A DNA stretch of 47,570 nt, taken from assembly GCF_024519465.1 (NCBI RefSeq), contig NZ_JALJRW010000028.1, positions 1 to 47,570 of the forward strand, read 5' to 3'. This document shows positions 26,445 through 36,036 of the stretch, piece by piece; position 1 is the first letter of the stretch, and each line of letters opens with the position of its first letter. The notes under the pieces are model-generated. The model was not told the origin of the DNA. It did not search any database and saw only the letters and a program-made list of their open reading frames with translations. A program made the position numbers and the translations under genes. Origin of the DNA: Stenotrophomonas sp. Ste86 (GTDB taxonomy: Bacteria > Pseudomonadota > Gammaproteobacteria > Xanthomonadales > Xanthomonadaceae).

Positions 26445-27563
26445 TCAGTTACCTGCGGTCGCCGCCGCATCCCCGTCCACCGCACGTCGGCCCAGTGCCG
26501 GATCGTCGGTGAAGAACGCATCGATGCCGGTGGCCAGGTAGGCGCGCATCTCGGCGACCGAGCCGTCGGCATTGCGTGCGTTGGCCTCGCCCTTGCGGAA
26601 CTCGGCGGCCTGGAAGTAATTCTCCGGGCGGAAGGTGTACGGGATGACCATCAACCCGGCCGCATGCGCATCGCGCACCAGAGGGGTGGGCGTGCCCAAC
26701 TTCCCCGCCGCATCCAGCGGAATGACCATGCGCAGGCTGGGGCCGATGCCATCGGCATAACCGGCCACCTGCGCCAGCCCAGTGGGCGTGATCATGTCGG
26801 CATAGCGCTGGCTGCCCTTGGCCGCCAGCACGTCGCCCGGCTGCTGCTTCGGGTCGCCGAGCAGCTGCAACAGGCGGATGTTGCTGTCAGCACCGAGCTT
26901 GCTGCGCAGGTAACGCAGGTTGGTGACCTCGAAGGACTGGATCGTCACCGGTGCCACCCGCGTGTACGCGTTGCCCTGCAGCGCGGCCAACACCTTGTCC
27001 TCCATCGGCAGGCCGATGCCCTTGAAGTAGGTGCCGTGCTTGATCTCGGGCACCAGCCCGATGCCGCGGTTGGCGCGCCCGGCCTGCTGCACCAGGAACG
27101 CGATGATCTCGTCCAGCGTGGCAATGCGGAACTGCCCATCGAAGGCCGTGCTGCGCAGCTGCGGCAGACGCTCGCGGGCGTACAGGGTCTTCAGCTCGGC
27201 CACGGTGAAGTCTTCGGTGAACCACCCTTCCATGCGCTCGCCGTCGATGGTCTTGACCGTCTTGCGGCTGGCGAACTCCGGATGCGCGGCCACGTCGGTG
27301 GTGCCCCCGATCTCGTTCTCGTGGCGCGACACCAGCACCCCGTCCTTGGTCATCACCAGGTCCGGTTCGATGTAATCGGCGCCGTCGGCGATGGCCTGCG
27401 CGTAGCTGGCCAAGGTGTGCTCGGGCAACAGCGCACTGGCACCGCGATGGCCATACACCGCCGCCTTGGGCGTTGCGGGGGACGTGGATTCAGCGCTCAT
27501 GGCCACCCATGGTGCCACGGCCAGCGACAACAGCAACACACAACCCCACGACGACTTCGACAC
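26445..27563 (-). CDS. glpQ: Periplasmic glycerophosphodiester phosphodiesterase
   Basis: 372 residues. The GTG at 27563 sits 7 bases after AGGGG and opens a signal peptide (SSWGCVLLLSLAVAPWVAMSA), whereas the longer frame reads into the upstream region. Hydrolyses glycerophosphodiesters to glycerol-3-phosphate and alcohol, with Ca2+. The catalytic H-R of the YGHRGASALLPEHT block, the metal ligands E-x-D in ADYIEPDLVMTKDGVLVSRHE and the C-terminal TDDPALGRRA are visible. Length matches GlpQ. The symbol is by family resemblance. Confidence 0.92.
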   Translation of the reverse strand: MSKSSWGCVLLLSLAVAPWVAMSAESTSPATPKAAVYGHRGASALLPEHTLASYAQAIADGADYIEPDLVMTKDGVLVSRHENEIGGTTDVAAHPEFASRKTVKTIDGERMEGWFTEDFTVAELKTLYARERLPQLRSTAFDGQFRIATLDEIIAFLVQQAGRANRGIGLVPEIKHGTYFKGIGLPMEDKVLAALQGNAYTRVAPVTIQSFEVTNLRYLRSKLGADSNIRLLQLLGDPKQQPGDVLAAKGSQRYADMITPTGLAQVAGYADGIGPSLRMVIPLDAAGKLGTPTPLVRDAHAAGLMVIPYTFRPENYFQAAEFRKGEANARNADGSVAEMRAYLATGIDAFFTDDPALGRRAVDGDAAATAGN

Positions 27564-27663
27564 TGCAAACCCCTGTGTGATGCGCCCCGCGCCAACGCGG
27601 CGGGGCGTGGAAAGGACCGGCGCATTGTGGTGGTGCGGTGTGACAGGGGGAAGAAAGCCGCCC

Positions 27664-29013
27664 CTACTTGCCGATACAGAAGCTCGAGAATATCCGCCCC
27701 AGCAGATCATCGGCGCTCATCCGCCCGGTGATCTCACCCAGCGCCTCGTGGGCCAGGCGCAGTTCCTCGGCGGCCAGTTCCAGATGCTCGTGCACCAGCT
27801 CGGCTTCGGCGCGCTCGGCGTGGCCGATGGCCAGCGCGATGGCCTCCACATGCCGGGCGCGGGCGGAGAATTCGCCTTCCACGCTGTCCCCGGCGCTGCC
27901 GCTGGCCAGTTCGCGCAGGCGCGTGTGCAGGCGGTCCAGGCCCAGGCCGGTGGCGGCCGAGACGTGCACGATGTTGGGGTCGTCGGTAGCCGGGAGCGCG
28001 GCGAGCAGGTCGCTCTTGTTGTGGATCCACAGCTGCTGCGGCACCTCGGCGATGGCCTCGCGCACCGCCGCGTGCCCGGCCTGCGGGTCGCGGGCATCAA
28101 GCACGATGATGGCAAGGTCGGTGCGCTGCATCTCTAGGTGGGCGCGGCGCATGCCCTCGCGCTCGATCGCATCGCCGCCTTCGCGCAGGCCGGCGGTATC
28201 GACCAGGGTCAGTTCCAGCCCGTCGATGCGGATGGTTTCGCGCAGGGTGTCGCGGGTGGTGCCGGCGATGTCGGTGACGATCGCCCGTTCGCTTCCGGCC
28301 AGTGCATTGAGCAGCGAGCTCTTGCCGGCGTTGGGCGGTCCCACCAGCACCGCGTGCAGGCCATCGCGCAGGCGGCGGCCGCGTTCGGCATCGTCGCGTA
28401 GTTGCACCAGCGCGCGCAGCGCCTGGCCCAATCCGGCGCGGACCTGATCGCCACCGAGGGTATCCAGCGGCTCGTCGGCGAAGTCGATCGCCGCCTCCAC
28501 GTGGATGCGCAGCAGAACAAGCTGTTCCGCCGCCTCGTCGACCCGGCGCGAGAACACCCCGTCCAGCGAGCGGCGGGCGGCGCGTGCCGCGCGCGTATCG
28601 CTGGCGGCGATCAGGTCGGCGATCGCCTCGGCCTGGGCCAGGTCGAGCTTGCCATTGAGGAAGGCCCGTTCGCTGAACTCACCCGGCCGCGCCTGGCGCG
28701 CACCGAGCGCGATACAGCGCGCGACCAGTTGTTGCAGCAGTACCGGGCTGCCGTGGCCCTGCAGCTCGACGACTTCTTCGCCGGTGAAACTGTGGGGCGC
28801 CGGGAACCACAGCACGATGCCATCGTCGATCACCTCGCCCTGTGCGTCGCGCAGGCGCGCGTAGTGGGCATGGCGCGGGCGCAGCGTCGGCGCGCCCAGT
28901 GCGGTGGCAATGGCCGCCGCACGCGGACCGGACAGACGCAGCAGGCCGACGCCGCCGGCGCCGGGCGCGCTGGCGATGGCCACGATGGTGTCGATGTTGG
29001 CGGAGGCGTTCAT
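27664..29013 (-). CDS. mnmE: tRNA modification GTPase MnmE
   Basis: 449 residues, full length. With MnmG it makes the (c)mnm5 group on wobble U34. N-terminal folate-binding domain with MARC-like RLSGPRA; helical domain (~120-215, 380-449); G domain: P-loop GPPNAGKS (225-232), TTRD (252-255), DTAG (272-275) and NKSD. The C terminus is the invariant C-I-G-K (446-449) with the essential Cys446. It starts 3 bases after the stop of the caspase/deacetylase gene, so the two should be co-transcribed. Confidence 0.97.
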   Translation of the reverse strand: MNASANIDTIVAIASAPGAGGVGLLRLSGPRAAAIATALGAPTLRPRHAHYARLRDAQGEVIDDGIVLWFPAPHSFTGEEVVELQGHGSPVLLQQLVARCIALGARQARPGEFSERAFLNGKLDLAQAEAIADLIAASDTRAARAARRSLDGVFSRRVDEAAEQLVLLRIHVEAAIDFADEPLDTLGGDQVRAGLGQALRALVQLRDDAERGRRLRDGLHAVLVGPPNAGKSSLLNALAGSERAIVTDIAGTTRDTLRETIRIDGLELTLVDTAGLREGGDAIEREGMRRAHLEMQRTDLAIIVLDARDPQAGHAAVREAIAEVPQQLWIHNKSDLLAALPATDDPNIVHVSAATGLGLDRLHTRLRELASGSAGDSVEGEFSARARHVEAIALAIGHAERAEAELVHEHLELAAEELRLAHEALGEITGRMSADDLLGRIFSSFCIGK

Positions 29014-29016
29014 GGC

Positions 29017-31692
29017 TTACAGCTTCTCCAGCTGCGCGCGGGCCTGGGCAGCGCCGCTACCCTGCGGCTGCAGCGCCAGATAGGTGGTGTAGGCCTGCCG
29101 CGCTTTGCCCTTGTCGCCGGCATGGAAGTACGCATCGCCCAGGTTGAGGTGGGCCACCGCGCGCGAGGGATCGATCTTCAAGGTGTTCTCCAGCCAGCGC
29201 GCGGCTTCGGCGTAACGCCGCTGGCGGTAGTAGACGAAGCCGAGGTTGTTGGCAGCCTGGGCGAAGTCCGGGCGCAGCTTCAGCGCTTCGGTGAACTGGG
29301 CGGCCGCGTCGTCGTAGCGCTTCTCGCGGTACAGCTGCAGGCCGCGGTCGTTGGCCTGCTGCGCGCGCTGGCGATCGGTCGTGGGCAGCGCTACCGGCAC
29401 CACCAGCGTGCGCTTGCCTCCCTGCAGGTCGGGGACGGTGACCGGCGCCTGGGTTTCCCCCTGGGCATCCTGCGCCGCATCGACCTTGTTGTTCAGCGCG
29501 ATGGCATCGGCCGAGAGCTGGTGCGTGTCGGCGTTGAGGTATTCCTGGCTGTCAGGCACCTGGAACACGAACTCGCCGCCCTGTGAGCCGGGCAGGCTGC
29601 CGAACGCCGGGGTCTGCCGCGATACCGCCGACACCGCCGGGGCGACGTAGGCGGCCAGCTCGGTGCCGGTGATCAGGCCATCGCCATTGAGGTCGCCCTT
29701 GCCCGCCAGCGCCTGCAGCAGCACCCAGGTGAACACCGAATGCCCGTTCGGGCCGCTGTCAGCCACCTGCTGGTCGGCGCCACCGGCGGTGAGCATCTGC
29801 CGCGCGCTGCGGCGGGGGTTCTCGCGCAGGAATGCCGACGACGATCCACCCCCGCGGGTCAGCCCGAGGCCGCTGTAGCAGGCGTCCATCACGAACATCA
29901 CGTGCTTGGCCTGCATGCTTTCGGCGATGTTCTGGATGTCGGTCATCGCGATGGCATCGGTGGCGAACTCGTTGGGATCCGAATCCACCGGAATGATGTA
30001 GCCCAGGTCGCGGCCCGAGGCCAGCCGGCGGGTCGCGCCGTGGCCGGCGAAGAACACGAACACGCGGTCGTTCCTGCCGGTGCGGTCGTCGGCCAGCCGG
30101 TCGTGGAAGGCGGCCAGGATGTTGTTGCGGGTGGCCTGCTGGTTCTTCAGCACGATCACCTGCGAGGACGGAAAGCCGAACTGCCCGGTCAGGGTGTCGG
30201 CGATGGCCTGCGCATCATGGCTGGCGTATTCCAGCTTGGGCCACTTGGCGTAGTCGTCGATGCCGACCACGATGGCCCAGGATTTCTCGTAGCCACTGGT
30301 GACCGTGGTGTCGGCGGCAGCCGCCTTGCGCGCACGGCCAACGCTGAAGTCGCGGCCATTCCAGCCGGCGAACTGGTAGCCGTCGGCGATCAGCCGATCC
30401 AGGATCTGCGGCAACGCCTTCACCGCGCGGTCGTGGATGTCGTGGAACAGGATGATCCCGCGCTGTTCCTTCTGCACCTGTTCGACCACGCGCTGCACGA
30501 TCGACTCGGGAACCGGGTCGGCCCAGTCCATCGAATCGATGTTCCACATGATCGACTTCAGCCCGGCTTCGTTGAGCAGCTGCAGGCCCTCTGCATTGCG
30601 CGCGCCATACGGGAAGCGGAACAGCGGTGCGCGCTTGCCGTCCACATCCTTGAGCAGCGTATCGGTGGACAACACCTGTTCGCGCAGGGCATCGCCGGTG
30701 GTGCGCGAGAGCTGGGCGTGGGTGAGGCTGTGGTTGCCCACCGCGTAGCCCTGCTCCATCAGGTCGCGGCTGATCCTGGCCAGCGGCCCCAGCGTGACCT
30801 TGCCGTCGGCCTGCACCGTGCCCAGGTTGCGGCCCACTTCGAAGAACACACCCGGTACGTCGTAGCGCTTGAGGATGGCCACCACCTCGTCGGTATAGGC
30901 CTTGTGCGGGCCATCGTCGAAGCTCAGCACCACGGTCTTGGGGGGCAGGTCGCGGCCGAAGATCTCGCGGTCGCTGTCCTTCATCGACATCGGGTACGGC
31001 TCGATCACCCCGTAATCGCGCAGGATCGCCTCGCGGCTGTACTGCTTGTGCAGGTGGGCGATGTAGTCCTCCCACTTCTCGCGCTTGAGCGCGATGGCGC
31101 GGGTGCGGTCGAAGCGGCTGAAGATGCGGGTGATTTCCTGGTTGTAGTTGCGCTCGATCTCGTCCAGCGCCTCCAGGTCTTCGCCGATGCGCTGGTGCAG
31201 CTTCACCGCCGGCAGCGAGGAATCGGTACCGACGCGGTCGTGCAGGGTGCGCAGGACTTCGCGGAAGGCCAGGCGGTCGGCGTCGAACAACTCCGGGGCC
31301 GATTCGATGTAATCCAGCACCGTGCCCAGGGTGGCGAAGCGTTGCGGGCTCGCATCGCGCAGCAGGGTGTCGAACTGCGCGGCGATCGCCTCGCGCTGCG
31401 CCAGCCCATCGTGGAACAGCTGCTGGCCGATGCGGCTGGAGGTCGCGCGGTCAGCCGACGACTGCTGCGCCTCATCGGCCAGCAGCACGATGATGCGGCG
31501 GTGGCCGTCGAGCAGCTTCTGCAGCGCGGTGAGCAGCGGTGCGGCCGCCGGGTCGGCGGCGGCGGCGGCCTGCGCGCTGGGCTGGGTGACCCCGTCGGCG
31601 GTGGCCGCGGGTTTGTCCCTACACCCGGCCAGCGCCAGGGTGAGCGCCAGCATGGGCACGGACAGGCGGAACAGCGACGACGCAGCGGGCAT
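29017..31692 (-). CDS. Lipoprotein fusing polysaccharide deacetylase, caspase-like protease and TPR
   Basis: 891 residues. A lipobox LAGC puts lipidated Cys24 at the mature N terminus (Arg at +2). A helical region (~50-240) is followed by a NodB-type polysaccharide deacetylase (~250-450): metal Asp in LSFDDGP (Asp259/260), His321 and His325 (GNHSLTH), RFPYGARN, and the catalytic HDIH (417-420). Next is a caspase-like C14 domain (~468-715) with the dyad His551 (FAGHGA) and Cys605 (DACYSG), and an EF-hand-like loop DLNGDGLITGTE (667-678). Three TPRs end it (~777-885). Each half keeps its catalytic residues. A cell-envelope enzyme acting on a glycan and cutting a protein is the inference. It stands between yidC and mnmE and has its own transcription start side, since a terminator lies upstream. 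What cuts or is cut is unknown. Confidence 0.9.
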   Translation of the reverse strand: MPAASSLFRLSVPMLALTLALAGCRDKPAATADGVTQPSAQAAAAADPAAAPLLTALQKLLDGHRRIIVLLADEAQQSSADRATSSRIGQQLFHDGLAQREAIAAQFDTLLRDASPQRFATLGTVLDYIESAPELFDADRLAFREVLRTLHDRVGTDSSLPAVKLHQRIGEDLEALDEIERNYNQEITRIFSRFDRTRAIALKREKWEDYIAHLHKQYSREAILRDYGVIEPYPMSMKDSDREIFGRDLPPKTVVLSFDDGPHKAYTDEVVAILKRYDVPGVFFEVGRNLGTVQADGKVTLGPLARISRDLMEQGYAVGNHSLTHAQLSRTTGDALREQVLSTDTLLKDVDGKRAPLFRFPYGARNAEGLQLLNEAGLKSIMWNIDSMDWADPVPESIVQRVVEQVQKEQRGIILFHDIHDRAVKALPQILDRLIADGYQFAGWNGRDFSVGRARKAAAADTTVTSGYEKSWAIVVGIDDYAKWPKLEYASHDAQAIADTLTGQFGFPSSQVIVLKNQQATRNNILAAFHDRLADDRTGRNDRVFVFFAGHGATRRLASGRDLGYIIPVDSDPNEFATDAIAMTDIQNIAESMQAKHVMFVMDACYSGLGLTRGGGSSSAFLRENPRRSARQMLTAGGADQQVADSGPNGHSVFTWVLLQALAGKGDLNGDGLITGTELAAYVAPAVSAVSRQTPAFGSLPGSQGGEFVFQVPDSQEYLNADTHQLSADAIALNNKVDAAQDAQGETQAPVTVPDLQGGKRTLVVPVALPTTDRQRAQQANDRGLQLYREKRYDDAAAQFTEALKLRPDFAQAANNLGFVYYRQRRYAEAARWLENTLKIDPSRAVAHLNLGDAYFHAGDKGKARQAYTTYLALQPQGSGAAQARAQLEKL

Positions 31693-31747
31693 GGAGTGGC
31701 TCGGGGGAACGGGGCAACGGTGGCGGCGATTGTATCGCCGCCAAAGA

Positions 31748-31771
31748 AAAACCCGCCGGGTGGCGGGTTTT
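31748..31771 (-). terminator. Intrinsic terminator after yidC
   Basis: AAAACCCGCC (31748-31757) and GGCGGGTTTT (31762-31771) pair over GGGT. Read on the minus strand, TTTTTCTTT follows the stem, so it ends the rpmH-rnpA-yidC transcript and separates it from the deacetylase/caspase gene at 29017-31692. Confidence 0.85.
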
Positions 31772-31777
31772 CCAGGG

Positions 31778-31834
31778 CAGCCGACCGACGGTCGGCGCTA
31801 CGTGTTTTTGCAGCCGACCAACGGTCGGCTCTAC
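31778..31834 (-). repeat. Two SMAG (GTAG) REP elements, same orientation
   Basis: The complement of 31811-31834 reads GTAGAGCCGACCGTTGGTCGGCTG and that of 31778-31801 reads GTAGCGCCGACCGTCGGTCGGCTG. Each is a GTAG head plus a perfect-to-near-perfect stem-loop. They lie between yidC and its terminator. The GTAG of the right-hand element contains the yidC stop codon. Confidence 0.9.
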
Positions 31835-33531
31835 TTCTTTTTGACGGGGGTGGTGGTCGTCGGCACCGGATCGCTGCCGTGGCGCTTGGTCATCCACCAC
31901 TGCTGCAGCAGGCCCAGGCCACCGTTGACCACCCAGTACAGGACCAGGCCGGACGGCATGAAGGCCATCATGACGCCGAACACCAGCGGCATCATCTGCA
32001 TCATCTTGGCCTGCATCGGGTCCATGCCCGGGGCCGGGGTCAGCTTCTGCGTGGCCCACATCACCGCCACGTTGATCACCGGCAGGATGAAGTACGGGTC
32101 ACGCGCGGTCAGGTCCTGGATCCAGCCCAGCCACGGCGCCTGGCGCAGTTCCACCGACTCCACCAGCACCCAGTACAGCGCGAAGAAGATCGGCATCTGG
32201 ATGAGGATCGGCAGGCAGCCGCCCATCGGATTGATCTTTTCCTTCTTGTACAGCTCCATCATCGCGGTCTGGAACTTCTGGCGGTCATCGCCGTAGCGTT
32301 CCTTCAACTGCGCGATGCGCGGCTGGAAGCGACGCATCTTGGCGCCACTCTTGTACTGCACCGCCGACAGCGGATACAGCACCAGCTTCAGCAGCACGAC
32401 CAGGCCAACGATCGCCCAGCCCCAGTTGTTGACGACCTTGTGGACCTGGTTCAACACCCAGAACAGGCCCTGGCCGATGATCGCCATCAGCGAGAAGCGG
32501 CTGTAATCGACCACGCGGTCCAGACCCTTCACGTCTTCCTTGGCGATCAGGTTGACCAGCTTCGGGCCGACCCACAGGCGGGCTTCGGTGCTGGCCTGCT
32601 GGCCCGGGGCGACGGTGAAGGCCGGGCCGGTGGCCTGGATCTGGTCGCGACCGTCATGCTGGGACAGCGCGTAGTTCGCGGCCTGGTCGGCCTGCGGGAT
32701 CCACGCGGTGAAGAAGTGGTGCTGCAGCATCGCCAGCCAGCCGCCGGTGATGGTGCGGTTGAGGTTGCCATCGTCCAGGTAATCCTTGAACGCGCGACGC
32801 TCGTAACCGTCCTGCGGGCTGAACCAGGTCGCGCCGTTGAAGCTGAACGAGTCCGGGTTGGTCATGCTGCGCGACAGGATGGTCGGGGTGCGGTCCAGGG
32901 TGCGGTACACGTAGCCGTTCCACGGCGCGGTGCTGCCGTTGACCACTTCGTCCTTCACCTTGATCGCGTACTCGTTGCGGCCCAGCGTGTAAGTCCGACG
33001 GATGCTGACGCCGTTCGGGCCATTCCACACGAACGGGATCTGCAGTTCCTTCTGGCCCTTGCCCAGCACGAAGTCGTGGTTGTCGCCCACCAGGGTGAAG
33101 CCATTGGCTTCCGGCACCGGGGTGCCCTTGTCCTGGCTGGTCCAGCCACTCACCGCGCGGTACGGGTGGGTACTCTCTTCGGTCAGCAGGCGCACCGGCG
33201 GGCTGCCGTCCGCCTTGGTCTGCGGGAACTGCAGCAGCTCGGCGTCCAGCACGGTGCCGCCGTCCAGCACCAGACGCAGTACGTCGGTGGTGACGGTGAC
33301 GCGGGCGGCGCCGGCCTGGGCCTGCGCGGCCGGCTGGGTCGCCGGGGCGCTACCCGGGGCCTGCGGCACCGACGCACCGGGGATGGAACCTGCCGCGCCC
33401 GGCACGGTTGCCTGGGTCTGCGCGGCAACCGGCGGCGGGGTCGGTGCGGCCTTGTCGCGGCCCCACTCCATCCACAGCAACACGGCCACCATCAGCCAGG
33501 CAAAAATCAGGAAAACGCGGGTCTGGTTCAT
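31831..33531 (-). CDS. yidC: Membrane protein insertase YidC
   Basis: 566 residues. Inserts membrane proteins alone or with Sec. One N-terminal membrane helix (~5-22), a Pro/Ala/Gln-rich linker, a large periplasmic domain (~75-345), then five helices from ~355 with the hydrophilic groove segment [39 protein letters not shown], and [19 protein letters not shown]. The tail ends PVKKK. The ATG shares one base with the rnpA stop (TGATG), so translation is coupled. The TAG stop is part of a REP element. Confidence 0.97.
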   Translation of the reverse strand: MNQTRVFLIFAWLMVAVLLWMEWGRDKAAPTPPPVAAQTQATVPGAAGSIPGASVPQAPGSAPATQPAAQAQAGAARVTVTTDVLRLVLDGGTVLDAELLQFPQTKADGSPPVRLLTEESTHPYRAVSGWTSQDKGTPVPEANGFTLVGDNHDFVLGKGQKELQIPFVWNGPNGVSIRRTYTLGRNEYAIKVKDEVVNGSTAPWNGYVYRTLDRTPTILSRSMTNPDSFSFNGATWFSPQDGYERRAFKDYLDDGNLNRTITGGWLAMLQHHFFTAWIPQADQAANYALSQHDGRDQIQATGPAFTVAPGQQASTEARLWVGPKLVNLIAKEDVKGLDRVVDYSRFSLMAIIGQGLFWVLNQVHKVVNNWGWAIVGLVVLLKLVLYPLSAVQYKSGAKMRRFQPRIAQLKERYGDDRQKFQTAMMELYKKEKINPMGGCLPILIQMPIFFALYWVLVESVELRQAPWLGWIQDLTARDPYFILPVINVAVMWATQKLTPAPGMDPMQAKMMQMMPLVFGVMMAFMPSGLVLYWVVNGGLGLLQQWWMTKRHGSDPVPTTTTPVKKK

Positions 33532-34025
33532 CAGCGGGCAGGCTCGACGGGGCCGGCATGCGATGCCGGCTCGGGCTGGGAAGAAAGGGGTACAACGCCC
33601 AGGGGCGGCGGCATTGTGCCGTCCGCGCCCGGCATGGGCAATGCGCCAAGACGGCGCAGCAGGCGTTCAAAGGCCTGGCGGAGTTCTGAGTTGCTGGCGG
33701 TACGGGCGGCGCTACGGGCAACGACGACAAAATCGCCGGCACTCATCCACGGCCGTAGGTGGCGTGTGGCATCGCGCAGCACACGCTTTACTCGGTTGCG
33801 ACCCACGGCTCGGGGATCGACTTTGCGCGACACGGCGAGACCCAACCTGGCTGGCGTATCGCTCTTCAGCCAGTGCAGGGTCATCAGCGGATCGGACACA
33901 CGGCGGGCGCCGTTGAAGACCGTTGTATATTCGGCACGCGTACGAACCCGCGCAGAGCGAGGGAATCGCTTGCGCGGGTCGGAACTGCTCACAGTCAGGA
34001 TTGCGTCTGCCGCGGGAAGCGGCAT
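33531..34025 (-). CDS. rnpA: Ribonuclease P protein component
   Basis: 164 residues from ATG 34025; a TTG at 34034 would overlap the rpmH stop. Binds the RNase P RNA and assists 5' maturation of tRNAs. The core reads [22 protein letters not shown], then [28 protein letters not shown] (the RNR motif) and [11 protein letters not shown] Pro-rich C-terminal tail of ~35 residues extends beyond the E. coli protein. It lies 5 bases after rpmH and overlaps yidC by one base. Confidence 0.95.
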   Translation of the reverse strand: MPLPAADAILTVSSSDPRKRFPRSARVRTRAEYTTVFNGARRVSDPLMTLHWLKSDTPARLGLAVSRKVDPRAVGRNRVKRVLRDATRHLRPWMSAGDFVVVARSAARTASNSELRQAFERLLRRLGALPMPGADGTMPPPLGVVPLSSQPEPASHAGPVEPAR

Positions 34026-34030
34026 TGCAA

Positions 34031-34171
34031 TCAAGCGCTCAGGACTTTACGGCCCTTGGCGCGGCGACGCGACAGGATCTTGCGGCCGTCAGCGGTCTTC
34101 ATACGGGCACGGAAGCCATGGTCGCGCTTACGCTTGAGGTTGCTGGGTTGGAAAGTGCGCTTGGTGGCCAT
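34031..34171 (-). CDS. rpmH: 50S ribosomal protein L34
   Basis: 46 residues, normal for L34: begins [20 protein letters not shown], has [20 protein letters not shown] and ends KVLSA. Very basic and it binds 23S rRNA. This is the first gene of the leftward rpmH-rnpA-yidC unit, with a clear promoter at 34210-34239. The stop lies 5 bases before the rnpA ATG. Confidence 0.98.
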   Translation of the reverse strand: MATKRTFQPSNLKRKRDHGFRARMKTADGRKILSRRRAKGRKVLSA

Positions 34172-34209
34172 GCGGGGCCTCTATATGAAGGGGACGGAAA
34201 GAACCGGAA

Positions 34210-34239
34210 ATTCTATAGACCTGATCAAGGTGCCGTCAA
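34210..34239 (-). promoter_or_regulatory. rpmH promoter
   Basis: On the minus strand TTGACG (34239-34234) is followed after 16 bases by TATAGA (34217-34212) or after 18 by TAGAAT (34215-34210). Either gives a short leader before the rpmH ATG at 34171. Confidence 0.7.
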
Positions 34240-34279
34240 GTGCTTGTCACTACGGGAATTCATTGGGCTGTGCAATAGC

Positions 34280-34300
34280 TGTGGATCATTTTGTGAATAA
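34280..34300. promoter_or_regulatory. DnaA boxes between rpmH and dnaA
   Basis: TGTGAATAA (34292-34300; complement TTATTCACA, a full match to TTATNCACA) and TGTGGATCA (34280-34288; TGATCCACA, one mismatch) lie 3 bases apart in one orientation. Their place ahead of dnaA fits DnaA autoregulation. No clean dnaA promoter could be named in 34301-34425. Confidence 0.6.
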
Positions 34301-34425
34301 CTTCGGGACAACCATTCCCGGCCCCCCTCGTCGGTGGTAGTCTGCGCCATCCATTCTTTCCCCCTTCCGGCCTGCGGTGCGGCGGTTTTCCACGCCTGTC
34401 CCCTGGCCCCAGACGATTATTGCCG

Positions 34426-35760
34426 ATGGATGCCTGGTCCCGTTGTCTCGAACGCCTTGAAGCGGAGTTCCCGCCCGAGGATGTTCACACCTGGTTGAAG
34501 CCGCTGCAGGCCGATCTGCGCGTGGACAGCCTGGTGCTTTATGCGCCAAATGCCTTCATTGTCGACCAGGTGCGCGAGCTGTACCTGCCGCGCATCAAGG
34601 AACTGCTGGCGCACTTCGCCGGCTTTGGCGACGTTTTTCTTGAAATCGGCTCGCGTCCGCGCGCCGTAGAGGCGCAGATTGCGTCCAATCCGGGCTTCTC
34701 CGCGCCTGTCGTGCCGGCCGAGCCGCTGGTGCCGTTCGCCGGCAACCTGGATTCCCACTACACCTTCGCCAACTTCGTGGAGGGTCGCAGCAATCAGCTG
34801 GGCCTGGCCGCGGCGTTCCAGGCGGCGCAGAAACCGGGCGACCGGGCGCACAACCCGTTGCTGTTGTACGGCGGCACCGGCCTGGGCAAGACCCACCTGA
34901 TGTTCGCGGCCGGCAATGCGATGCGCCAGGCCAACCCGGGCGCCAAGGTGCTGTACCTGCGGTCGGAACAGTTCTTCAGCGCGATGATCCGGGCGTTGCA
35001 GGAAAAAACCATGGATCAGTTCAAGCGCCAGTTCCAGCAGGTGGACGCGCTGCTGATCGATGACATCCAGTTCTTCGCCGGCAAGGACCGTACCCAGGAA
35101 GAGTTCTTCCATACGTTCAATGCCCTGTTCGACGGCAAGCAGCAGATCATCCTGACCTGCGACCGATACCCGCGCGAAGTCGAGGGCCTGGAAGCACGGC
35201 TGAAGTCGCGACTGGCCTGGGGTCTGTCGGTGGCCATCGAGCCGCCGGACTTCGAGACCCGCGCCGCGATCGTGCTGGCCAAGGCACGCGAGCGTGGCAC
35301 CGAGATCCCCGACGATGTGGCGTTTCTGATTGCCAAGAAAATGCGCTCCAATGTCCGCGACCTCGAGGGTGCGCTGAATACTCTGGCCGCACGCGCCAAC
35401 TTCACCGGCCGTGCGATCACCACTGATTTTGCGCAGGAAACCCTGCGCGACCTGCTGCGCGCCCAGCAGCAGGCAATCAGCATTCCCAACATCCAGAAAA
35501 CCGTGGCCGACTACTACGGGCTGCAGATCAAGGATCTGCTGTCCAAGCGCCGGACCCGGTCGTTGGCCCGTCCGCGCCAGGTAGCCATGGCGCTGACCAA
35601 GGAACTGACCGAGCACAGCCTGCCGGAAATCGGCGACGCCTTTGCCGGCCGGGACCACACCACGGTGCTGCATGCCTGCCGGCAGATCCGGACGTTGATG
35701 GAAGCGGACGGCAAGTTGCGGGAAGACTGGGACAAGCTGATCCGGAAGTTGAGCGAATGA
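34426..35760 (+). CDS. dnaA: Chromosomal replication initiator protein DnaA
   Basis: 444 residues from ATG 34426 ([12 protein letters not shown]); a TTG two codons upstream is less likely. AAA+ ATPase that opens oriC. Domain I ~1-75 ([16 protein letters not shown]), a short linker domain II (~80-103), AAA+ core with Walker A GGTGLGKT (149-156) and Walker B LLIDDIQ (Asp212-Asp213), and the DNA-binding domain IV with the signature [11 protein letters not shown] (408-418). Domain II is short, as in other Xanthomonadaceae. Confidence 0.98.
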   Translation: MDAWSRCLERLEAEFPPEDVHTWLKPLQADLRVDSLVLYAPNAFIVDQVRELYLPRIKELLAHFAGFGDVFLEIGSRPRAVEAQIASNPGFSAPVVPAEPLVPFAGNLDSHYTFANFVEGRSNQLGLAAAFQAAQKPGDRAHNPLLLYGGTGLGKTHLMFAAGNAMRQANPGAKVLYLRSEQFFSAMIRALQEKTMDQFKRQFQQVDALLIDDIQFFAGKDRTQEEFFHTFNALFDGKQQIILTCDRYPREVEGLEARLKSRLAWGLSVAIEPPDFETRAAIVLAKARERGTEIPDDVAFLIAKKMRSNVRDLEGALNTLAARANFTGRAITTDFAQETLRDLLRAQQQAISIPNIQKTVADYYGLQIKDLLSKRRTRSLARPRQVAMALTKELTEHSLPEIGDAFAGRDHTTVLHACRQIRTLMEADGKLREDWDKLIRKLSE

Positions 35761-36036
35761 TGCATGTACGCCGCTAAGGCGTCATCGCATAAAACGGTGC
35801 AGAATCCGGTAGTAAGCAGGGGACAGGGTGTGGATAAAAACGACGTTCAATCTGGGCGCGAAGTTATCCACAGCATTGCCCTCCCCTTCGGGGCCAGTAA
35901 TGCAGAGGGTTTCGACGCCTGAAACCCTTTTGTTTACAAAGACTTAGCTGTGTTTTCCCGCGATTCTGGCGCTACCATCACCACCAAGCTTTTGATTTAT
36001 TCCACATTTTTTTAAAGCATAGGGGCACGGAACCAC
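35761..36036. other. dnaA-dnaN intergenic region, putative oriC
   Basis: Two perfect DnaA boxes in opposite orientation: TGTGGATAA (35829-35837) and TTATCCACA (35864-35872). The dnaA terminator (35906-35931) follows, then an AT-rich stretch TTTTGATTTATTCCACATTTTTTTAAAG (35990-36017) next to the dnaN start that could act as the unwinding element. The region is usually taken as oriC in Xanthomonas relatives. A GC-skew plot would be needed to confirm it over the dnaN-recF gap. Confidence 0.65.
35906..35931 (+). terminator. dnaA terminator
   Basis: AGGGTTTC (35906-35913) and GAAACCCT (35921-35928) form a stem over a 7-base loop followed by TTTGTTT. Confidence 0.75.
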
